This document shows positions 6,856-16,447 of a stretch of DNA of 64,000 nt, in pieces. The notes beneath the pieces were generated by a model. It made no database searches, was not told the origin of the DNA, and worked only from the letters and a program-made list of their open reading frames with translations. Made by a program: the position numbers and the translations under genes. Location: the NCBI RefSeq assembly GCF_029338295.1, contig NZ_CP119791.1, forward strand, positions 1,922,001 through 1,986,000, in the 5' to 3' direction. This DNA comes from Haladaptatus sp. QDMS2 (GTDB taxonomy: Archaea > Halobacteriota > Halobacteria > Halobacteriales > Halococcaceae). Each line of letters begins with the position of its first letter. The first letter of the stretch is position 1.

Positions 6856-7992
6856 GTGACAACGCTGGTCGTCTGTGTCGACCGCGGCGACGTCATCCCG
6901 CAGACTGGAATCGAAACGCCAGTCTCGGGGTGGGAGTCCGTCGCGTCGCTGGTCACCGAAGTGGGAATCGCAGACCCCGAGGACAGCCATGTGAACTGTC
7001 TGCTCGAAGCCCTGCGAATCACCCGCGACCTACGTGATACGAACGAAGACGCCGTCGTCGCCGTCGTCTCCGGAACCGGTGACGCCGTCAACGCAGACCG
7101 TGCCGTCGCCCGACAGGTCGACCAGCTCATCGACCGTTACGACCCCGAATCCGCCGTCGTCGTCATCGACAGCACCGAGGACGAACGCCTCGTCCCTATC
7201 ATCGAGAGTCGGGTACGCGTCGACGCCGTAGACCGCGTCGTGGTCCGGCAAGCCCGCGACCTCGAATCGACCTACTACCTGCTCAAACAGTTCCTCGCGG
7301 ACGAAGAACTGCGCCAGACCATCCTCGTCCCCATCGGGGCGGCCCTGCTCGTCTTCCCGGTTCTCCTGATGCTCGCAGAGAGTCCGACCGTCGCCATCGC
7401 GGCCATCACGGCGGTCATCGGCATCTTCCTGCTCTACAAGGGGCTGGGCATCGACGACGCCATCTCCCGGGCGGCGAGCGGCGTCCGCGACGCGCTCTAC
7501 TCGGGGCAGGTGTCCATCGTGACGTACGTCGTGGCCGCCGGTCTCGCGCTCGTCGGCGTGTTCGCGGGCGCAATCGGCGTCTCCAGCCTCGAAGCGACCG
7601 ACGCCGTCTTCATCCTCGCGATGCAGTTCATCTTCGACAGCGTGCCGTGGCTCGCGATGGCCGCGCTCACCGCGAGTACGGGGCGACTCATCGACGAATC
7701 CATCCGCGAAGACGCGATTCGGTCGTCGTACATGAACCTCCCGTTCGGCGTGGTCGCCGTTGGCCTCGTCGTGCGGGGCTTTTCGGCCTACTTCCTCGAA
7801 CGCGCCGGCATCATCGGCCAGTTCACCGTCCCGGACCTCCAGTTCGGCGCGGTTTCGGTCTCCGGGTTCACGCTCTCTACGGGGACGCGCCTCGCCGTGT
7901 TCGTCATCGGCGGCGTCCTAATCAGCCTCATCGGCGTCCGCCTCACCTCCTACGTGACCGGCGGCAGCCTCCGGGACGAACTGCCCGAATAA
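6856..7992 (+). CDS. DUF373 family membrane protein
   Basis: 378 residues from a GTG start. The first 150 residues form a soluble alpha/beta domain (VVCVDRGDVI, then VVAVVSGTGD and AVVVIDSTEDE). About six membrane helices follow, beginning near residue 155 (ILVPIGAALLVFPVLLML). This is the archaeal DUF373 layout; the function is unknown. The GTG is chosen because TTLVVCVDRGD is the conserved family opening and no ATG precedes it. It follows sppA closely in the same direction. Confidence 0.85.
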   Translation: MTTLVVCVDRGDVIPQTGIETPVSGWESVASLVTEVGIADPEDSHVNCLLEALRITRDLRDTNEDAVVAVVSGTGDAVNADRAVARQVDQLIDRYDPESAVVVIDSTEDERLVPIIESRVRVDAVDRVVVRQARDLESTYYLLKQFLADEELRQTILVPIGAALLVFPVLLMLAESPTVAIAAITAVIGIFLLYKGLGIDDAISRAASGVRDALYSGQVSIVTYVVAAGLALVGVFAGAIGVSSLEATDAVFILAMQFIFDSVPWLAMAALTASTGRLIDESIREDAIRSSYMNLPFGVVAVGLVVRGFSAYFLERAGIIGQFTVPDLQFGAVSVSGFTLSTGTRLAVFVIGGVLISLIGVRLTSYVTGGSLRDELPE

Positions 7993-8031
7993 GTCCGCGG
8001 CGTGTAAATCCCCCCACCGCCAACCACGGGT

Positions 8032-8775
8032 ATGGCAGACGACGCAGCCGGCACGTGGGTCAGCCTCTTCTCGGGCGGGAAGGATTCCTCGTGGGCGCTC
8101 TACCGGGCGCTCGAAGAGGGACTCCCCGTCTCCCATCTCCTCACGGTCCACCCCGAGGGAGATTCCTACATGTACCACGTCCCAGCGACGGACCTCGCCA
8201 CCCTCGCCGCAGAGAGCATCGACATTCCACTCATCGACGTGCATCCGGGCCACCTTGGCGCAGAATCGGCCACCGAGTCGGGCGAGCAGGGCGACGCGGA
8301 GGTCGAACCGCTCGAGGCGGCGCTGCGCGAACTCATGGAAACCGAATCCATCGCGGGCGTAACCGCCGGAGCGATTCAATCTGAGTATCAGACGAGTCGC
8401 ATTCAGGCGATGTGCGACCGCCTCGGCATCGACCTGTTCGCGCCGCTGTGGCAGCGCGACACCGACGAACTCGCGGCCGAAATGCTGGCTGCTGGCTTCG
8501 AAATCACAATCATCCAGGTCGCCGCCTACGGCTTAGACGAATCGTGGCTTGGTCGCACCCTCGACGAAGACGCGCTCGCCGAACTGCGCGAACTCAACGA
8601 CGAGTACGGCGTCCACATCCTCGGAGAAGGCGGCGAGTTCGAGACGTTCGTCGTAGATGGGCCGCACATGGACCGACGCATCGCACTCGAATACGAGACC
8701 GAGTGGGAGGGCACACGGGGCCGCCTTCGGATCACGGACGCGACGCTCGAACCGAGTGCTGTGGAAAATCAGTGA
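8032..8775 (+). CDS. dph6: Diphthine--ammonia ligase Dph6
   Basis: 247 residues of the adenine-nucleotide alpha-hydrolase/PP-loop fold (COG2102). The N-terminal SGGKDS (14-19) binds ATP. The conserved downstream block GEGGEFETFVVDGP is the family hallmark. Dph6 amidates diphthine on elongation factor 2 as the last step of diphthamide synthesis. It lies 39 bases after the DUF373 gene, and its stop overlaps the 3' end of the convergent nucleotidyltransferase gene by 7 bases. No fusion domain is present, in contrast to eukaryotic homologues. Confidence 0.93.
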   Translation: MADDAAGTWVSLFSGGKDSSWALYRALEEGLPVSHLLTVHPEGDSYMYHVPATDLATLAAESIDIPLIDVHPGHLGAESATESGEQGDAEVEPLEAALRELMETESIAGVTAGAIQSEYQTSRIQAMCDRLGIDLFAPLWQRDTDELAAEMLAAGFEITIIQVAAYGLDESWLGRTLDEDALAELRELNDEYGVHILGEGGEFETFVVDGPHMDRRIALEYETEWEGTRGRLRITDATLEPSAVENQ

Positions 8776-9734
8776 CCGTTCGTCAGGTGCGTGTGTGCGC
8801 CGATGAGCGCGCCGGCGAGGTCCACGTTCGCGACGTGGGTTTCCTCGTCGATGATGCACTCTCGGAGGTCGCAGTTCTCGATGGTCGCGTTCGGGAAAAT
8901 GACCGACTGGTCTACATTCACGTTTTCGAGGGTCGCCCCCTCCATGATGAGGACGTTCTCGCCGAGCGTGACGTTGTCGAGCGACGCCGAGTCGGCCACG
9001 ATGTTCTCGCCACCGAGTGACCACGCGATGGCTTCGAGGTAGCTTTCTGGCGTCCCGATGTCGTACCACGCGCCCTCGAAGGTGTAGGCGTTTACCTCCT
9101 GCCGGCTGAACAGCCACTGGATGAACCAGCCGGGTTCGTCGGGGTTGTTGCCGCCGTTTAGGTACTCCTCGAACAGCAATGCGTCCTGCGGGAAGGCGTA
9201 GCAGGCGATGGAGACGAGGGTGCTCTTTGGGTTGTCCGGCTTCTCCTGGAAGTCCACGATGACGTCGCCGTCTATGTCCACGAGGCCGTAGGATTTCGCG
9301 CGGTCGAGCGACCCCACGTCGTAGGCGGCGAGCACCGGATTTCGCTTCTCGTCGAAGAAGTCGATGAACTCGCTGACCTGGAAGGAGATGAGGTTGTCTC
9401 CCGCGATAACGAGCAGGTCGTCGTCGATGCCCTCGCGCTCTACCAGTTGGGCGAGCGCGCCGATGACGCCGAACTTCTCGTCTTCCTCGGTGGTTTCCTC
9501 GACGGAGAGACGCGGTTTTTCGTACGTACTTTCGTCTAAGTGCTGCTCGAAGTCCTCCGCGAACCGCTCGTTCGTGCTCACGTAGACGTGCTCGATGCGG
9601 TCGTCGGCTTCGAGTTGGTCGAATATCCGGTCGATAACCGTCTCTTCGCCGACCGGGAGAAACATCTTGGGCCGATGTTTGGTAATCGGCCAGAGACGCG
9701 TCGCATAGCCACCCGCCAGAACGACTGCTTGCAT
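8769..9734 (-). CDS. NDP-sugar pyrophosphorylase (nucleotidyltransferase with left-handed helix tail)
   Basis: 321 residues. The N-terminal nucleotide-binding signature LAGGYATRLWPITKHRPK is followed by a Rossmann-like transferase domain to about residue 235. A hexapeptide-repeat tail follows (NVTLGENVLIMEGATLENV). It activates a sugar 1-phosphate as the NDP-sugar, and the closest relatives are glucose-1-phosphate thymidylyl/uridylyltransferases. The ATG at 9734 (MQAVVLAGG) matches the family start; a TTG 15 bases upstream is less likely. It could feed the glycosyltransferases later in the window, but no operon link exists. Confidence 0.9.
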   Translation of the reverse strand: MQAVVLAGGYATRLWPITKHRPKMFLPVGEETVIDRIFDQLEADDRIEHVYVSTNERFAEDFEQHLDESTYEKPRLSVEETTEEDEKFGVIGALAQLVEREGIDDDLLVIAGDNLISFQVSEFIDFFDEKRNPVLAAYDVGSLDRAKSYGLVDIDGDVIVDFQEKPDNPKSTLVSIACYAFPQDALLFEEYLNGGNNPDEPGWFIQWLFSRQEVNAYTFEGAWYDIGTPESYLEAIAWSLGGENIVADSASLDNVTLGENVLIMEGATLENVNVDQSVIFPNATIENCDLRECIIDEETHVANVDLAGALIGAHTHLTNGH

Positions 9735-9935
9735 AGTTCGATAACTCAAAGCGAGTGGCTAAGACCTTTTTGCCTCAGGCTGGAAATTCAGGCCGATTGA
9801 AACACGAAAAAAGTGAACGACGAAGCGCGATTCGTCCGATAGCTGGCCAAAAGTTGTATAAAAGCATCACACACCATAGCACGGACAGTTTCCGCCGCCA
9901 ACAAGTAGTTGGTCGCCTGGCACGCACAGTCCTCC

Positions 9936-10232
9936 ATGCGCGAAGCAGAGCAGACGACTCGACAGCGCATCGCCGAGTATCTTCGTGAGGAAACCGCGAC
10001 CGCGAGCGAACTCGCCGTCGCGCTCGACCTCACTCCCCACGCCGTCGTCTCCCACATCGAACACGTCGCCAAAACGCTCGACGGCACCGGCGAGCAACTG
10101 CTCGTCGCCCCGCCGACGTGCAGAGAGTGTGGGTTCGACCGGTTCGACGACCCGGTAAACCTGCCCTCGCGGTGTCCAGAGTGCAAAAGCGAGAGCCTCG
10201 ACCAACCCGCCTTCCGCGTCGAGGCGACCTAA
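9936..10232 (+). CDS. HTH and zinc-ribbon transcriptional regulator (COG3357-like)
   Basis: 98 residues. Residues 8-58 form a winged-helix domain (RQRIAEYLREETATASELAVALDLT region). The C-terminus is a zinc ribbon with CRECGF and CPECKS pairs. Such short proteins resemble archaeal COG3357 regulators. The ATG at 9936 is preferred because the preceding residues from a TTG are not conserved-looking. A TATA box (TATAAAA, about 9857) lies about 80 bases upstream. The stop overlaps the convergent Rieske gene by four bases. Confidence 0.8.
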   Translation: MREAEQTTRQRIAEYLREETATASELAVALDLTPHAVVSHIEHVAKTLDGTGEQLLVAPPTCRECGFDRFDDPVNLPSRCPECKSESLDQPAFRVEAT

Positions 10233-10645
10233 TTTCCGGTGAAGTCGATGCGCCCGCCCGAGGAGAGGTCGTACGCTCCCGACGGCCCGAGGTGTTCGAA
10301 CTCGTAGCGGTCGTCGGTGAGGTACACTACGCCGTCCTCGACGGCCACCTCGACTTCGTTCAGGAACGCGCCCTCGCAGGGACCGAGGGTGCAGCGCCCT
10401 GTGTCGCCTTCGAAATATGCGCCGTGTTTCTCGCAGACGATTTCTCCGTTTCTGACGTACGCGCCGCTGCCCTTGTCGAGGCGCACGTCCGTCCAGTGCT
10501 GGCAGTAGTTTCGCCACGCGGCCACGCCGTCGGCCAGTTCGATGCAAATCACTTCGACTTTGTCGAAGCCCTCGCGGACGGTGAACAGGAGGGTGCTGTC
10601 CGTCGGAATCTCGTCGAGCGACGCGATGCGACTATCCTCGTCCAT
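10229..10645 (-). CDS. Rieske [2Fe-2S] protein
   Basis: 138 residues with both halves of a Rieske site: NYCQHW (C-x-H) and VCEKHGAYF (C-x-x-H), about 22 residues apart. Residues between and after form the expected beta sandwich. There is no signal peptide or membrane anchor, so it is a cytoplasmic Rieske-type ferredoxin rather than a bc1-complex subunit. No dioxygenase subunit is adjacent, and its electron partner is unknown. Confidence 0.88.
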   Translation of the reverse strand: MDEDSRIASLDEIPTDSTLLFTVREGFDKVEVICIELADGVAAWRNYCQHWTDVRLDKGSGAYVRNGEIVCEKHGAYFEGDTGRCTLGPCEGAFLNEVEVAVEDGVVYLTDDRYEFEHLGPSGAYDLSSGGRIDFTGN

Positions 10646-10762
10646 GGACCCGCTTGGGAACCGTCTGGTTCAACTGTTGTGATTGAACGCGAGTGAAACG
10701 GCAACTCTGCGACTGAGAACGATAGCCGACGGCAATGAACCGCACAGCCCTGCAGGTCTGTC

Positions 10763-11644
10763 TCAGCCCTGGTAATTGCGCTCTTCGACGTACTCCTTGA
10801 ACACGAGCGAGAGGAGGTCGGTGACCGGACCGCCGCCGACCTGAATCCCGTCTACCGATTCGACGGGGCGCAGTTCCCACGTCGTGTTCGTGAGGAACGC
10901 CTCGTCCGCGCGGCGAAGCTGGTCGGGGGTATAGGTTCCCTCTTCGACGGGGATTCCCTCCTCGCGGGCGAGTTTGAGTACAATGTCGCGGGTCACGCCG
11001 GGGAGTACCGGGCCGGTCGTCGTCGGCGTGCGGAGGGCGTTGTCGACGACGAAGAAGACGTTGCTCGTCGCGCCCTCGGCGATGTTTCCGTCGGCGTCGC
11101 GGATGAGCGCCTCGTCGGCCTGGTAGGTGTCAGAGGCCGCCTTGCTGAGTTCGAGGCGGGCGAGAATTCCGTTCAGGTAGTTGTGCGTCTTCGCGTCCGC
11201 CGGAACCGCCTCGTTTGGAATCCGCCGGGTCTTCACCGTCTGGACGACCGCCGGGCGGTCCCAGACCGGGGTTCCCGCCGTCCCGCCGCGGGGGAGTTCC
11301 TTCACGATGACGACCACCGTCGGGTCAACTTCGGGCGCGGGCGTCAGTTTTCCCGGTTGGACGCCCCGCGAGATGGAGAGTTTGACGTAGGCGTCTTCGA
11401 GGTCGTTCGCGTCGAGCGTCTCCTGAATGCGGGTGAGCAGGTCGTCGTCCGTAAGCCCGTGGTCGAGCGAGAGCGTCTCGCAGGTGCGACGCAGGCGGGC
11501 GGCGTGGGCCGGCCACTCGAAGACGCTCCCGCCGTAGGCTCTGAGTGTTTCGAAGGCGGCGTCGCCGTACATGAATCCCCGGTCGCGCACCGAGACAGTT
11601 GCCTCCGCTTCCGGAACGAGTTCGCCGTTTACGTGGAAATACAT
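10763..11644 (-). CDS. pabC: Class IV aminotransferase, probable aminodeoxychorismate lyase PabC
   Basis: 293 residues of the class IV PLP fold (IlvE/PabC/D-amino-acid transaminase). The opening [10 protein letters not shown] and DRGFMYGDAAFETLR are typical. The PLP lysine is K152 in AKTHNYLNG, and the phosphate-binding EGATSNVFFV follows. Its place directly after pabB and pabA on the same strand, overlapping pabA by 16 bases, points to ADC lyase, which releases pyruvate to give p-aminobenzoate. Sequence alone does not exclude a branched-chain aminotransferase. Confidence 0.85.
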   Translation of the reverse strand: MYFHVNGELVPEAEATVSVRDRGFMYGDAAFETLRAYGGSVFEWPAHAARLRRTCETLSLDHGLTDDDLLTRIQETLDANDLEDAYVKLSISRGVQPGKLTPAPEVDPTVVVIVKELPRGGTAGTPVWDRPAVVQTVKTRRIPNEAVPADAKTHNYLNGILARLELSKAASDTYQADEALIRDADGNIAEGATSNVFFVVDNALRTPTTTGPVLPGVTRDIVLKLAREEGIPVEEGTYTPDQLRRADEAFLTNTTWELRPVESVDGIQVGGGPVTDLLSLVFKEYVEERNYQG

Positions 11645-12204
11645 TGGTTGACGAAGTTCTCGATGAGTTGTTTGCCCGCGTCGGTCAGGATGCTCTCAGG
11701 ATGAAACTGGACGCCTTCGTGGGGTTTCTCGCGGTGGCGAACCCCCATCACGACGCCGTGTTCGTCCTCCGTGTACGCCGTCTCGATGAGCGTTTCGGGG
11801 AGGTCCTCTCGGCGGACGGCGAGCGAGTGGTATCGCCCCACTTTGAGCGGGTTCGGCAGGCCGCGGTAGATACCTTCGCCGTCGTGGACCATCTGGGAGG
11901 ACTTGCCGTGAATGACCGCCGGGGCGTGGCCCACTGGTGCGCCGTTGGCCGCACAGAGTGCCTGATGGCCGAGACAGACGCCGAGCGTCGGATAGTCGAG
12001 GTCCGCGAAGATAGCCATCGAGATGCCCGCTTCCTCGGGCGTGCCTGGGCCGGGCGAGACGACGATGCCGTCCGGGTCGAGTTCACGAACGTCGGCGACA
12101 GAGAGGGCGTCGTTGCGCCGGACGAGGATGTCGGGGTGGAACTCGCCCACGAACTGAACGAGGTTGTAGGCGAACGAATCGTAGTTGTCGATGACGAGTA
12201 TCAC
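11629..12204 (-). CDS. pabA: Glutamine amidotransferase subunit PabA/TrpG
   Basis: 191 residues of a class I glutamine amidotransferase. The nucleophile is C77 in GVCLGHQAL, the oxyanion segment is PGPGTP, and the His/Glu of the triad sit in QFHPES. It supplies ammonia to the chorismate-binding subunit PabB. It overlaps pabB upstream by four bases (ATGA type) and pabC downstream by 16, so all three should be translated together. TrpG and PabA are hard to separate by sequence. The pabC neighbour favours PabA. Confidence 0.9.
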   Translation of the reverse strand: MILVIDNYDSFAYNLVQFVGEFHPDILVRRNDALSVADVRELDPDGIVVSPGPGTPEEAGISMAIFADLDYPTLGVCLGHQALCAANGAPVGHAPAVIHGKSSQMVHDGEGIYRGLPNPLKVGRYHSLAVRREDLPETLIETAYTEDEHGVVMGVRHREKPHEGVQFHPESILTDAGKQLIENFVNQCIST

Positions 12205-13679
12205 TCTTCGACCTCCATGTCACCCTGTGCGCCGAGCGCCTCGTCTAAGGCGGCGATGAGCGCCCGCCCCTTGTCGAGCGTCTCGTCGTACTCGGCGTCG
12301 GGGACCGAGTCGTGGACGATGCCCGCGCCGACGCGCAGGTAGTAGCGGTCTGCGTGTCGGACGAGCGTGCGGATGATGATGTTGAGCGTCGCCCGGCCGT
12401 CGAACCCGAACACACCCATCGACCCGGTGTAGGGTCCACGGCGGGTGGTTTCGACCTCGTCGATAATCTCCATTGTCCGGGGTTTTGGTGCGCCGGTTAT
12501 CGTCCCGCCGGGGAAGACGGCGGCCACCGCGTCCGCGACCGTCACGTCCTCGCGAAGCGTGCCGCGGACGAGCGAGACGAGGTGCATCACGGCAGAGTAG
12601 CGGTCTACACGTCGGTACTCGCTGACCTCGACGGTCCCGTACTCGCACACTTTCCCGAGGTCGTTTCGCTCCAAGTCGACGAGCATCGCGTGTTCTGCGC
12701 GCTCCTTTTCGTCGCCGAGCAGGTCGGCTTCGAGGCGGACGTCTTCTTCCTCCGTCTCTCCGCGGGGTCGCGTCCCGGCAATCGGTTCCGTCGTCGCACG
12801 TCGGCCATCGACCGAGAGCAACAGTTCGGGACTGGCACTCACGAGATCCACGCCGGGGAACTCCATGAGCCCTGAGTAGGGTGCGGGATTCACCCGTCTG
12901 AGCGCCGCGTAGGCCTCGACGGGGTGAACGGTTGCGGGCGCGGAGAGACGCTGTGAGATGTTCGTTTGGAACGTGTCGCCATCGCGAATGTACTGCTTTA
13001 CGCGACGGACGCGCGCTGCGAACGTCTCGCGGTCGCAGTCGGATTCGAAGGTGACCGGCCCGGCCGTCGAAGTCGGAGACGGCACGGCCGGGTCACCCGA
13101 GAGCGCGGCAGTAGCCAGGTCAATCGCCCGCGCTTTGCCCGCCTCGTAGGCGGCGTCGATGTCGTCACCGACCTCGGGGCAGGCGGTAATGCGGAGGGTC
13201 ACGTCGCCCTCGTGTGGTTCCTCCCACGAGGCCACACAGTCGTAAACGCCGACCTGTAATTGGGGCAGCCCCCGGTCGTCCGTGGTCGTCTCGGGGAGGC
13301 GTTCGAGTTCGCGGGCGAGATCGTAGGAGAGCCAGCCGATTGCCCCGCAGGGATAGGGGACGTCGCAGTCGCCGCGGACGAGCGTCTCGCGGTCGAGGCG
13401 CTCGGCGAGCGCGGTGAGTGATTCAGAGCCAGCCGCCGAGTAGCCAGAAACGTGCGTTTCGAGGTGGTCCACCGGGTCGACCGCGAACAGGCCGAACCCC
13501 GATTGGCCACCCGTCGTTTCGAGAAAGACGCCGCAGGGGCCGTCGCGCGCGCGGCGGTAGGCGAGAAACGGGTCTGAAACCGTGACCTGCACCTCGACCG
13601 GCACGCGCCCGCCGGGAGGGGCGTCGCGTGCCGGTCCCCGGAACGAGGCCCTGTCGGTCACGACGGTTGGCCCAGTCAT
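12201..13679 (-). CDS. pabB: Chorismate-binding synthase subunit PabB (TrpE-like motif)
   Basis: 492 residues. The N-terminal domain runs to about 195. The chorismate-binding domain contains [27 protein letters not shown] and the Mg-binding VDLERND and GAGIVHDS segments. It should aminate chorismate to 4-amino-4-deoxychorismate with PabA. Residue 301 in [10 protein letters not shown] is Ala. Classic PabB has Lys there (PIKGT) and anthranilate synthase TrpE has Ala, so an anthranilate-synthase-like chemistry must be considered. Operon with pabA and pabC argues for PabB. Confidence 0.85.
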   Translation of the reverse strand: MTGPTVVTDRASFRGPARDAPPGGRVPVEVQVTVSDPFLAYRRARDGPCGVFLETTGGQSGFGLFAVDPVDHLETHVSGYSAAGSESLTALAERLDRETLVRGDCDVPYPCGAIGWLSYDLARELERLPETTTDDRGLPQLQVGVYDCVASWEEPHEGDVTLRITACPEVGDDIDAAYEAGKARAIDLATAALSGDPAVPSPTSTAGPVTFESDCDRETFAARVRRVKQYIRDGDTFQTNISQRLSAPATVHPVEAYAALRRVNPAPYSGLMEFPGVDLVSASPELLLSVDGRRATTEPIAGTRPRGETEEEDVRLEADLLGDEKERAEHAMLVDLERNDLGKVCEYGTVEVSEYRRVDRYSAVMHLVSLVRGTLREDVTVADAVAAVFPGGTITGAPKPRTMEIIDEVETTRRGPYTGSMGVFGFDGRATLNIIIRTLVRHADRYYLRVGAGIVHDSVPDAEYDETLDKGRALIAALDEALGAQGDMEVEE

Positions 13680-13727
13680 GCAGTCAGAAAGTCGGTGTGC
13701 GACTAACCCTCTTGTGGTTTGGTGCGT

Positions 13728-14324
13728 CTATACGCGGTGTTTGGCGCGCTCGATCCAGCGGCCGACGCGCTTTGGTGACACGTCGATTGCCTCGCCGATT
13801 TCCTTCGCATCCGCGGCCGCGAGGTCCGCAATCGAGCCGATACCGACCTCTTCGAGACGGTCTGCGTAGGCCGGGCCGATGCCCTTGATGACGGTGAGGG
13901 GTTCCTCCGTATCTCCACCCACGGGACCGACGGCCTCCGCTGGTTCTGCCGCGCCGACTTCCTCGTCGGCCTCGTCGGTCATCGTTTCCGTGGAGGCTGT
14001 CGCCTCGGTGTCGGTCGCCGCTGCGTCGGCTTCCTCGTCCGGTTCCGCGTCAGGCTCCACTTCCTCTACGGACGCGGTGGCGTCCTGCGTCGTCGTGTCG
14101 GCGGGTCCGACCGCCTCGGCCGGTTCTGTAGCGCCGGGCGTCTCGTCCGCCTCGTCAGTCAGCGATTCCGTAGATGCCGCAGCGTCGGTGTCACTCGAAA
14201 CGGACGACGCTTGAGACTCCTCCTCGCTGTCCGAGATAGGAACCCCAACACCGTCGTTGCCGCGCCGTTCGGGGCGCGACTCGTTCATACCGAGCAACGA
14301 TTTCAGCCAGTCAAACAGACCCAT
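13728..14324 (-). CDS. Acidic-linker protein with C-terminal helix-hairpin-helix domain
   Basis: 198 residues. An amphipathic start (MGLFDWLKSLLG) leads into about 120 residues of Ala/Glu/Asp/Thr-rich linker. The C-terminal 55-residue HhH domain opens TVIKGIGPAYADRLEEVG, as in DUF4332/HhH_5 proteins that contact DNA or act as adaptors. The linker holds two copies of a 24-residue segment (51-74 and 111-134, 19 of 24 identical) exactly 60 residues apart. The ATG at 14324 is chosen because MGLFDWL recurs in haloarchaeal small proteins. The role is unknown. Confidence 0.8.
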   Translation of the reverse strand: MGLFDWLKSLLGMNESRPERRGNDGVGVPISDSEEESQASSVSSDTDAAASTESLTDEADETPGATEPAEAVGPADTTTQDATASVEEVEPDAEPDEEADAAATDTEATASTETMTDEADEEVGAAEPAEAVGPVGGDTEEPLTVIKGIGPAYADRLEEVGIGSIADLAAADAKEIGEAIDVSPKRVGRWIERAKHRV

Positions 14325-14349
14325 GTCATTCGATAGAAAGGCTTCGCAC

Positions 14350-15147
14350 TTAAAGACGTTCACGTAACGCGGTATTCATCTCGGCGACAGGCGCGTCACG
14401 ACCGGTCCACCGTTCGAAGGCTTCGACGCCTTGATAGAGCAACATCCACGCGCCGTCGACCGTCGTCGCCCCGACCGCCGCGGCGTCCCGGAGCAAGCGA
14501 GTTTCGAGCGGTCGATAGACAGCATCCAGAACCGCGAGGTCTGCGTGGAGCGCGTCGCGCGGGACGGGCGTCTCGTCGCTCTCCATGCCGACGCTCGTCG
14601 CGTTCACGAGCACGGACGCCGATTCGAGTAGCGCGGGAAGTTCAGAGAGCGCGTGGCCAGTCGCGTTCGGGACCACCGCCGCGAGGTCGTGGGCGGTCTG
14701 TTCGGTTCGGTTTGCGATGCGGACGGTCACCCCCTCGTCCGCGAGGCCGAACGCGACGGCCCGGCCCGCGCCGCCCGCGCCAACCACGACCGCTTCGCCC
14801 GACAGGTTTACGTCGTGGTCGCGCAGTGCCCGAACCGCGCCGACGGCGTCCGTGTTGTGGCCCGTCGGCGTCTCGCCCGAGAAGTCGATGGTGTTGACCG
14901 CGCCGATGCGCGCGGCGAGGTCGTCAGGTTCGACGAGTTCCAGAACGTCCTGTTTGAACGGAATCGTCACGTTGAGCCCTGCAATGCCGAGAGCGTCCGC
15001 GCCCCGAATCGCGGTTTCGAGGTCGCTCGGCGCTGGTTCGAAGGTGACGTAGCGCGCGTCCATTCCCAGCGCCGCGTAGCCTGCTTCGTGCATCGGCGGG
15101 GACAGCGAGTGCCCGACGGGGTTCCCGAGAAGTCCAAACACCTGCAT
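14350..15147 (-). CDS. aroE: Shikimate dehydrogenase
   Basis: 265 residues. The N-terminal substrate domain has [14 protein letters not shown] and the catalytic Lys in NVTIPFKQ, with the partner Asp in GHNTDAVG. The NADP domain has [11 protein letters not shown] and the NRT motif that favours NADPH. It reduces 3-dehydroshikimate to shikimate. The ATG at 15147 (MQVFGLLG) fits the family better than a GTG 12 bases upstream. It lies just upstream of the HhH gene on the same strand and is distant from the other aro genes at the right end. Confidence 0.94.
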   Translation of the reverse strand: MQVFGLLGNPVGHSLSPPMHEAGYAALGMDARYVTFEPAPSDLETAIRGADALGIAGLNVTIPFKQDVLELVEPDDLAARIGAVNTIDFSGETPTGHNTDAVGAVRALRDHDVNLSGEAVVVGAGGAGRAVAFGLADEGVTVRIANRTEQTAHDLAAVVPNATGHALSELPALLESASVLVNATSVGMESDETPVPRDALHADLAVLDAVYRPLETRLLRDAAAVGATTVDGAWMLLYQGVEAFERWTGRDAPVAEMNTALRERL

Positions 15148-15191
15148 GGCAGTGGCCACGCGGTAGGCCGGAATAAAACGGTCGTCTCGCG

Positions 15192-16364
15192 TCAGTTTCC
15201 GCCGGTCACGCTAAGTCCCAGAAACAGAACGTGGTAGACGAGCACGACGATGAACAGCAGGTAGAACGCGCCGCCAATGAGGAACGGCAGTGGCTTCATG
15301 TTGCCCTCGTTTACAGTTCTCGCGCGCAGGTACAGGAGGACGCCCGAGAGGATGGCGAGGACGGCAGAGAAGGCGTTCAAGAAGCCAGCAGACCCCCACT
15401 CGAGCGAGAGATTCCACGAGGTGAACACGATGCCGAGCGTAACCGGGAGCGTCCCCTGAAACGCCATCGCGCCGGTGATGTTCCCGATGGCGAGCGTGTC
15501 CTTGTCCTGTGAAATCCAGATGATGCTGTTGAACTTCTCCGGGAGTTCGGTCGCGAGCGGTGCGAGCAGGAGAGCGACCACGGCCGCCGGAATGGTGAGG
15601 ACCTCCTCTGAGAAGAACTCGACTTCTGTGACGAACAACTGCGCCCCCGCGACGATGAACACCAGCGCGAGGAAGGTCTGGACGAGAACGAGTTTCTTCG
15701 AGGGGTCGTCGCTGTAGTTTTTCGCGGCGTCGCCGATACCGGGGATGGGACCCCACCCGCGCTCGATGAACAAGCCAAGGTGGAGGTCGTCCAGGTCGCC
15801 ACCCTCGATGAGTTCGCCGCTCTTGAGCGAGCGATAGACGTAGACGCCGTAAAGGACGAGCAACGAGGCAGCGATAGCCAGTTGAATCGGCCGCCAGCGG
15901 ACGAGCGCGGCGGTGAACGCGAGCGTGTAGCCCACGAGGAAGAAACTCAGGTCCCGGCGGGTCGAAACTTCGTTGAAGTGAAACTCCGGGCCGTACGACC
16001 GTCGCCGGGAGAAGTAGAGCACGCTCACGCCGATGAGGAACATCGCGATGGTCGCGAGCATGAACGGTGCGCCGAGAATCGCGCCGACGCCGACTTCGTC
16101 CGCGCCAGACGTGTCGCCGGTCGCGAGGCCGTGGACGATTGCGATGAGCGGTATCATCGTCTCAGGGAGCGCGGTTCCAACGGCCGCGAGGATGCTCCCA
16201 GTCGCGCTCTCGGAGACGCCGAGTCGATGGCCGAGCCACTCGACGCCGTTCGTGAACACTTCCGCACCGAGCAAGAGCAACAGAAACGATCCGAGCAAGA
16301 GAATCCCGTTTTCGAGTGCCCGCGACGAAATTGGGAGAGAGACTATTGCAGGATGCAGCGCCAT
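15192..16364 (-). CDS. Sodium/calcium exchanger family membrane protein
   Basis: 390 residues with about eleven membrane helices. Two alpha repeats carry the ion-binding signatures: [13 protein letters not shown] (about 65-77) and [16 protein letters not shown] (about 267-282). These are the acidic ion ligands of the CaCA superfamily. It probably exchanges calcium or another cation against sodium or protons across the membrane. A hydrophilic loop ([12 protein letters not shown]) separates the two halves. It lies 44 bases upstream of aroE, so separate or shared transcription is possible. Confidence 0.88.
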   Translation of the reverse strand: MALHPAIVSLPISSRALENGILLLGSFLLLLLGAEVFTNGVEWLGHRLGVSESATGSILAAVGTALPETMIPLIAIVHGLATGDTSGADEVGVGAILGAPFMLATIAMFLIGVSVLYFSRRRSYGPEFHFNEVSTRRDLSFFLVGYTLAFTAALVRWRPIQLAIAASLLVLYGVYVYRSLKSGELIEGGDLDDLHLGLFIERGWGPIPGIGDAAKNYSDDPSKKLVLVQTFLALVFIVAGAQLFVTEVEFFSEEVLTIPAAVVALLLAPLATELPEKFNSIIWISQDKDTLAIGNITGAMAFQGTLPVTLGIVFTSWNLSLEWGSAGFLNAFSAVLAILSGVLLYLRARTVNEGNMKPLPFLIGGAFYLLFIVVLVYHVLFLGLSVTGGN

Positions 16365-16447
16365 TGTTCACCGTTTCTCGCTCGGTTTATTAAGCCGTTC
16401 TCTCCAACTCCGACGGCTTTTATTTCTCGCCCGCAGGACCAACGTGT

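Noticed and set aside
11629-13679. Naming the pair as trpE-trpG
   Set aside because: The Ala motif fits TrpE, but the directly coupled class IV pabC-like gene and absence of other trp genes here favour PabAB; the doubt is kept as a finding.
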